From the NCBI GenBank assembly GCA_046309775.1, contig JBKCOM010000080.1:1-18195 (forward strand): DNA of 18,195 bases, in the 5' to 3' direction. Position numbers and translations under genes: made by a program. The stretch comes from JAIXWP01 sp046309775 (lineage in GTDB: Bacteria > Bacteroidota > Bacteroidia > Flavobacteriales_D > Sanyastnellaceae). Positions 17,201-18,195 of this stretch are shown here, in pieces; position 1 is the stretch's first letter; the number at the start of each line of letters is the position of its first letter. The notes beneath the pieces were generated by a model that saw only the letters and a program-made list of their open reading frames with translations, searched no databases and was not told the DNA's origin.

Positions 17201-18195
17201 TCGTTCGCAATTATATTGCTCAACGTCACTGATGTGTCTTCGGCGGTCGTCGCTGTATTATTCACTGCCACAGGCGCATCATTTACAGGTTCCACCGTAA
17301 AGGTGATATCCGCTTGATCACATAGTCCACCTGCATCGCATAAGATATAAGTGAGAGCAGCGGTTCCATTAAAATTATTCGCTGGATCAAAGGTGACAAC
17401 ACCATTTGCAGTATTGTAAGTCCACACTCCTTGGGCACTAGTGATAGTTGTTTGAACTCCAGCAATTGCTGTGTTTAAATCCACACTAAACTGTCCCGTA
17501 CCGTTGGTTGGAAAAGTTGGGTTGCCATCCACATCTGTATCATTGGCAATTATATCTACTGTGCCATTGGCACCATCTTCCTGCAGTATTTCGCCATTGT
17601 CATCATTTGCAATCGGTGCATCATTTACCGCAGTCACCGTCACTATCAAATCTGCAAGTGCACATAACACTGGACTACCTGTATCGCAAATCTGATATGT
17701 CAAATGAGCCGTTCCATTAAAATTGGGTGCGGGTGAAAACACAACATCACCATTGACAGAATTCAATGTCCATACTCCGAATGTATTGGTAACACTCGTT
17801 TGAACTCCGATGGTATTCAAATCTAAATCAACACTGGATGCAAGAAGTGTATTATCAATGTCGGTGTCATTAGCAAGAATATTACTTATCAAAACGGGTG
17901 CATCCTCTGTCGTAGTTGCTGAATTATTTGCAGCTACAGGCGCATCATTAACAGCCTGTACAACGAATGTGATAGTAGCTGTGTCACAAACCCCACTTGG
18001 ATCACATAGTGTGTAAATCAATATCGCGGTACCGTTAAAATCATTTGCTGGGTCAAAGGTGACAACACCTGTTGTTGCATCATACGTCCAAACCCCTTGG
18101 GCATTCGTAAATGATGTTTGAACTCCCGCTGTCGTTGAATTCAAATCAACACTAAACTGACCAGTGCCATTTGTGGGAGCTGTTGGATTGCCATC
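14296..18195 (-). CDS. Giant T9SS-exported adhesin, paralogue of the downstream gene (5' end beyond window)
   Basis: The frame is open at the right edge and ends in TGA at 14298-14296. Some 1299 residues are visible. In visible-residue numbering it holds: part of an A-type cadherin-like unit (1 to about 81), B, A and B units, unit C (416 to about 515), 12 TSP3 repeats (519-1200) and a type B T9SS sorting domain (1201-1299; VPQAFTPDSDGINDF, FNRWGNMVF, WDGRNYG, SGYIFV). The plan is the same as in the 2002-aa neighbour 12 nt downstream, but the TSP3 units are far more diverged. An in-frame TTG at 18144 is not the start, because the coding pattern continues through it to the edge. It is the first visible gene of the adhesin/PorP-SprF/OmpA block. 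The last TSP3 unit carries an extra DSDGDGINDGEE half-repeat. Confidence 0.93.
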   Translation of the reverse strand, partial: DGNPTAPTNGTGQFSVDLNSTTAGVQTSFTNAQGVWTYDATTGVVTFDPANDFNGTAILIYTLCDPSGVCDTATITFVVQAVNDAPVAANNSATTTEDAPVLISNILANDTDIDNTLLASSVDLDLNTIGVQTSVTNTFGVWTLNSVNGDVVFSPAPNFNGTAHLTYQICDTGSPVLCALADLIVTVTAVNDAPIANDDNGEILQEDGANGTVDIIANDTDVDGNPTFPTNGTGQFSVDLNTAIAGVQTTITSAQGVWTYNTANGVVTFDPANNFNGTAALTYILCDAGGLCDQADITFTVEPVNDAPVAVNNTATTAEDTSVTLSNIIANDSDIDNELLAASIDLDPSTDGVQTSITNPFGTWTLNTANGNVVFAPAANFNGTATLTYEICDTGNPVLCAQADLIVTVTAVNDAPIVDNEYITISWNTQAFGDLIDEGDFDIDGELVLNPIPLFGPFNGNITISPNGSFVYTPSVGFSGDEVIVFRICDTGTPLPANCINDTIFISILSCDLTSFLLDCDGDGLSNGLELVSETDPLNADTDGDGWTDGGEVILSFDPIDPCIPNWNALSTNDCDDDGLTNAEEGISGTDPLNTDSDGDGLNDGVEVSGATDPLNPCDPNPSALATNDCDADGLDNAEELLNETDSENPDTDSDGINDGNEVNANSDPLDSCDPNPLAFPNQDCDGDGISNIDEIGHGTSPIDSDTDDDGLSDGQEINEGSDPVNPCDPNPASLALNDCDDDGLTNDQEGVNGTDPENPDTDGDGVNDGDEVTGDSDPLNPCDPNQNALATNDCDDDGITNVDEGPIGTDPTNPDTDGDGINDGDEVTNGSNTLDPCDPNPKALATNDCDNDGLDYAEEVLNGTNPTNADTDGDGINDGDEVDGGNGPLNPCDPNPEALASNDCDNDGISNVNEIDLGTDPANPDTDGDGLDDGEEVEESSNPLNSCDPNPDALATNDCDEDGLSNNEELSNNTDPANPDTDGDGINDGDEVDDGSDPLNSCEPNPNALATNDCDNDGITNVDEEPIGTDPTNADTDGDGLNDGDEVNGNSDPLNPCDPNVGALSTNDCDGDGLDVSEEITNGTDPTNPDTDGDGMIDGDEVNADTDPLNPCDPNPNALLTNDCDDDGITNVEEGLLGTDPLDEDTDDDGILDGGEISLGTDPMSSDSDGDGINDGEELSSGADPLDPCDPNDADCIEDLIVPQAFTPDSDGINDFLVITGIENYPDNSIDIFNRWGNMVFESENYDNVTNVWDGRNYGRGGSGLVPEATYFYILKYRKLDGNEDIMSGYIFVRSNNK
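14596..16641 (-). repeat. TSP3 repeat array of adhesin 1: 12 diverged 55-residue units
   Basis: Twelve units are visible, each with DCD-DG near its start and CDPN or a variant near its end (CIPN in unit 1, CEPN in unit 9). The last is extended by about 22 residues. Linker and loop residues differ strongly between units. Unit 6 (about 15652-15816) is the exception: its DCDDDGITNVDEGPIG start is identical at protein level to adhesin 2 units 2 and 6. Confidence 0.9.
16660..18195 (-). repeat. Alternating cadherin-like A/B units of adhesin 1 (runs off right edge)
   Basis: Going 5' to 3' on the minus strand, the visible order is partial A, B, A, B, C. It uses the same unit types, linkers (AVNDAPVA or AVNDAPIA) and cysteine pairs as the downstream paralogue, including unit C with GDFDIDGELVL and CDTGTPLPANC. 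More A/B units probably lie beyond the window, since an A unit is cut by the edge. Confidence 0.87.

Noticed and set aside
18142..18144. TTG at 18144 as start of the upstream adhesin
   Set aside because: The cadherin-like A unit continues in frame from this codon to the window edge (DGNPTAPTNGTGQFSVDL), so the gene starts outside the window.

Overview
The window reads as a Bacteroidota chromosome segment, most like a marine or freshwater Flavobacteriales-type gliding bacterium. The case rests on several points. There is a PorP/SprF-family type IX secretion system (T9SS) membrane protein. Two giant secreted proteins end in the gliding-motility-associated (type B) C-terminal sorting domain. There is an OmpA protein with PorE-like domain order. 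TAnnTTTG-type -7 promoter elements are present, and Shine-Dalgarno sequences are generally absent. The genus assignment is not resolvable by eye.

Layout. 1-1703 (minus): a secreted five-haem c-type cytochrome running off the left edge. 1704-2059: a 356-bp non-coding gap with a promoter element, two micro-tandem arrays and a large nested palindrome. 2060-2635 (minus): a YdeI/OmdA-family protein. 2636-2741: a spacer almost wholly filled by a 7-bp tandem array. 2742-3680 (minus): a predicted outer-membrane beta-barrel with a run of eight glutamates. 3736-5109 (plus): a DnaQ-like exonuclease fused to a GIY-YIG endonuclease domain, divergent from the barrel gene and overlapping the next gene tail to tail by 20 bp. 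5090-18195 (minus, right edge open): one compact four-gene block, in transcription order adhesin 1 (5' end missing), adhesin 2 (2002 aa), PorP/SprF-like protein, OmpA/PorE-like protein, with gaps of 12, 37 and 13 nt.

How it works together. The four-gene block looks like a dedicated cell-surface adhesin module. The two paralogous giants share one modular plan: alternating cadherin-like/Ig-like units, a distinct terminal unit, a calcium-type thrombospondin-3 (TSP3) stalk of 55-residue (165-bp) repeats, then a type B sorting domain. The PorP/SprF-like protein is the expected partner for surface export or attachment of type B proteins. The OmpA/PorE-like protein would tie the assembly to peptidoglycan. 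The most notable sequence features are the homogenised TSP3 array of adhesin 2, which shows a 330-bp two-unit higher-order period, and its diverged counterpart in adhesin 1. The families and the secretion pathway are known. What may be new is this two-adhesin arrangement and its repeat dynamics. No CRISPR array, tRNA, rRNA, transposase or phage gene was seen.
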